NCBI GenBank assembly: GCA_947057405.1
Contig: CAMSEJ010000162.1
Span: 1 to 5,960, forward strand
Direction: 5' to 3'
DNA: 5,960 bases
Source of the DNA: an uncultured Roseburia sp.
GTDB lineage: Bacteria; Bacillota; Clostridia; Lachnospirales; Lachnospiraceae
Position 1 is the first letter of the stretch. Each line of letters starts with the position of its first letter. Shown piece by piece: positions 5,860 through 5,960 of this stretch. Below the pieces are notes generated by a model. It did not search any database. It was given only the letters and a program-made list of their open reading frames with translations, and was not told where the DNA came from. A program made the translations under genes and the position numbers.

Positions 5860-5960
5860 ATGAAAACCCTAAAGGATACCTATATGCCGTGCGGCAAGAG
5901 TAAGGAAACCCTAAAGGATACCTATATGCCGTGCGGCAAGAGTAAGGAAACCCTAAAGGA
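5860..5960 (+). CDS. Possible tandem-repeat peptide gene, 3' partial
   Basis: An ATG at 5860 lies 14 nt after the coaX stop and 5 nt after a modest AGG ribosome binding site (5852-5854). It opens a frame of 33 complete codons that reaches the window end with no stop. The product begins MKTLKDTYMPCGKSK and then repeats the 14-residue unit ETLKDTYMPCGKSK, with one Cys per unit, lysine-rich and hydrophilic. I do not recognise the family. In favour of coding: the period is a multiple of three, and of the three forward frames only this one is free of stops. Against: one minus-strand frame is also open, the copies are identical at DNA level with no sign of codon-level selection, and the contig end may be an assembly artefact. 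In related bacteria a dusB gene often follows coaX; this could be a normal gene start (MKTLK) joined to repeat DNA. Confidence 0.35.
   Translation, partial: MKTLKDTYMPCGKSKETLKDTYMPCGKSKETLK
5864..5960 (+). repeat. Perfect 42-bp tandem repeat, about 2.3 copies, cut by the window end
   Basis: Unit 1 (5864-5905) and unit 2 (5906-5947) are identical. Unit 3 begins at 5948 and is cut at 5960 after 13 bases, all matching. Each unit contains TGCCGTGCGGCA, a near-palindrome able to form a 4-bp stem (TGCC/GGCA) with a GTGC loop. There are no spacers, so it is not a CRISPR array. The true copy number is unknown because the sequence stops inside the array. Confidence 0.95.

Noticed and set aside
5864..5960. 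CRISPR array
   Set aside because: The repeats are directly adjacent with no variable spacers.
5860..5960. P-loop (GKS) nucleotide-binding motif in the repeat peptide
   Set aside because: The full GxxxxGKS/T pattern is absent, as PCGKS lacks the upstream Gly, and a 14-residue unit cannot form the fold.

Overview
The window looks like one assembled contig from a Firmicute of the class Clostridia, most likely a Lachnospiraceae member. The reasons are strong AGGAGG-type ribosome binding sites, roughly balanced GC content, and the gene neighbourhood: an SPFH protein, argF, birA, a small family protein and coaX. The genus cannot be assigned from this alone. All supported genes are on the + strand; the minus-strand open frames are shadows.

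Layout. Positions 1-46 are not biological DNA. They match an Illumina index/read-2 adapter, probably with its 8-nt index at 5-12. Positions 47-1611 hold the 3' part of a gene for an exported cell-wall hydrolase: a truncated N-terminal hydrophobic segment, a long Ala/Glu-rich linker, two SH3-like domains and a SleB/CwlJ-type catalytic domain. A hairpin with a T-tract (1632-1677) probably ends that transcript. A likely operon follows: an SPFH/band 7 membrane protein (1690-2619), ornithine carbamoyltransferase argF (2646-3644) and the bifunctional biotin ligase/repressor birA (3641-4621). birA starts at a TTG that overlaps the argF stop codon.

An unusual 11-bp perfect inverted repeat (4621-4660) begins at the last base of the birA stop codon. 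It lies in a 118-nt gap before a small acidic protein of the DUF6145 type (4740-5087) and coaX, type III pantothenate kinase (5078-5845). These two overlap by 10 nt. Directly after coaX, with its own plausible ribosome binding site, an ATG at 5860 opens a frame made of a perfect 42-bp (14-codon) tandem repeat, which runs off the end of the window.

How the genes fit together. argF serves arginine/citrulline metabolism. birA activates biotin-dependent carboxylases and may repress biotin genes. coaX makes phosphopantothenate for coenzyme A. The set therefore looks like a housekeeping cofactor and amino-acid cluster next to envelope functions (hydrolase and SPFH protein). The two observations most worth a second look are the in-frame 42-bp repeat at the right end, and the adapter fused to the hydrolase frame, which would create a false N-terminus in any automatic annotation.
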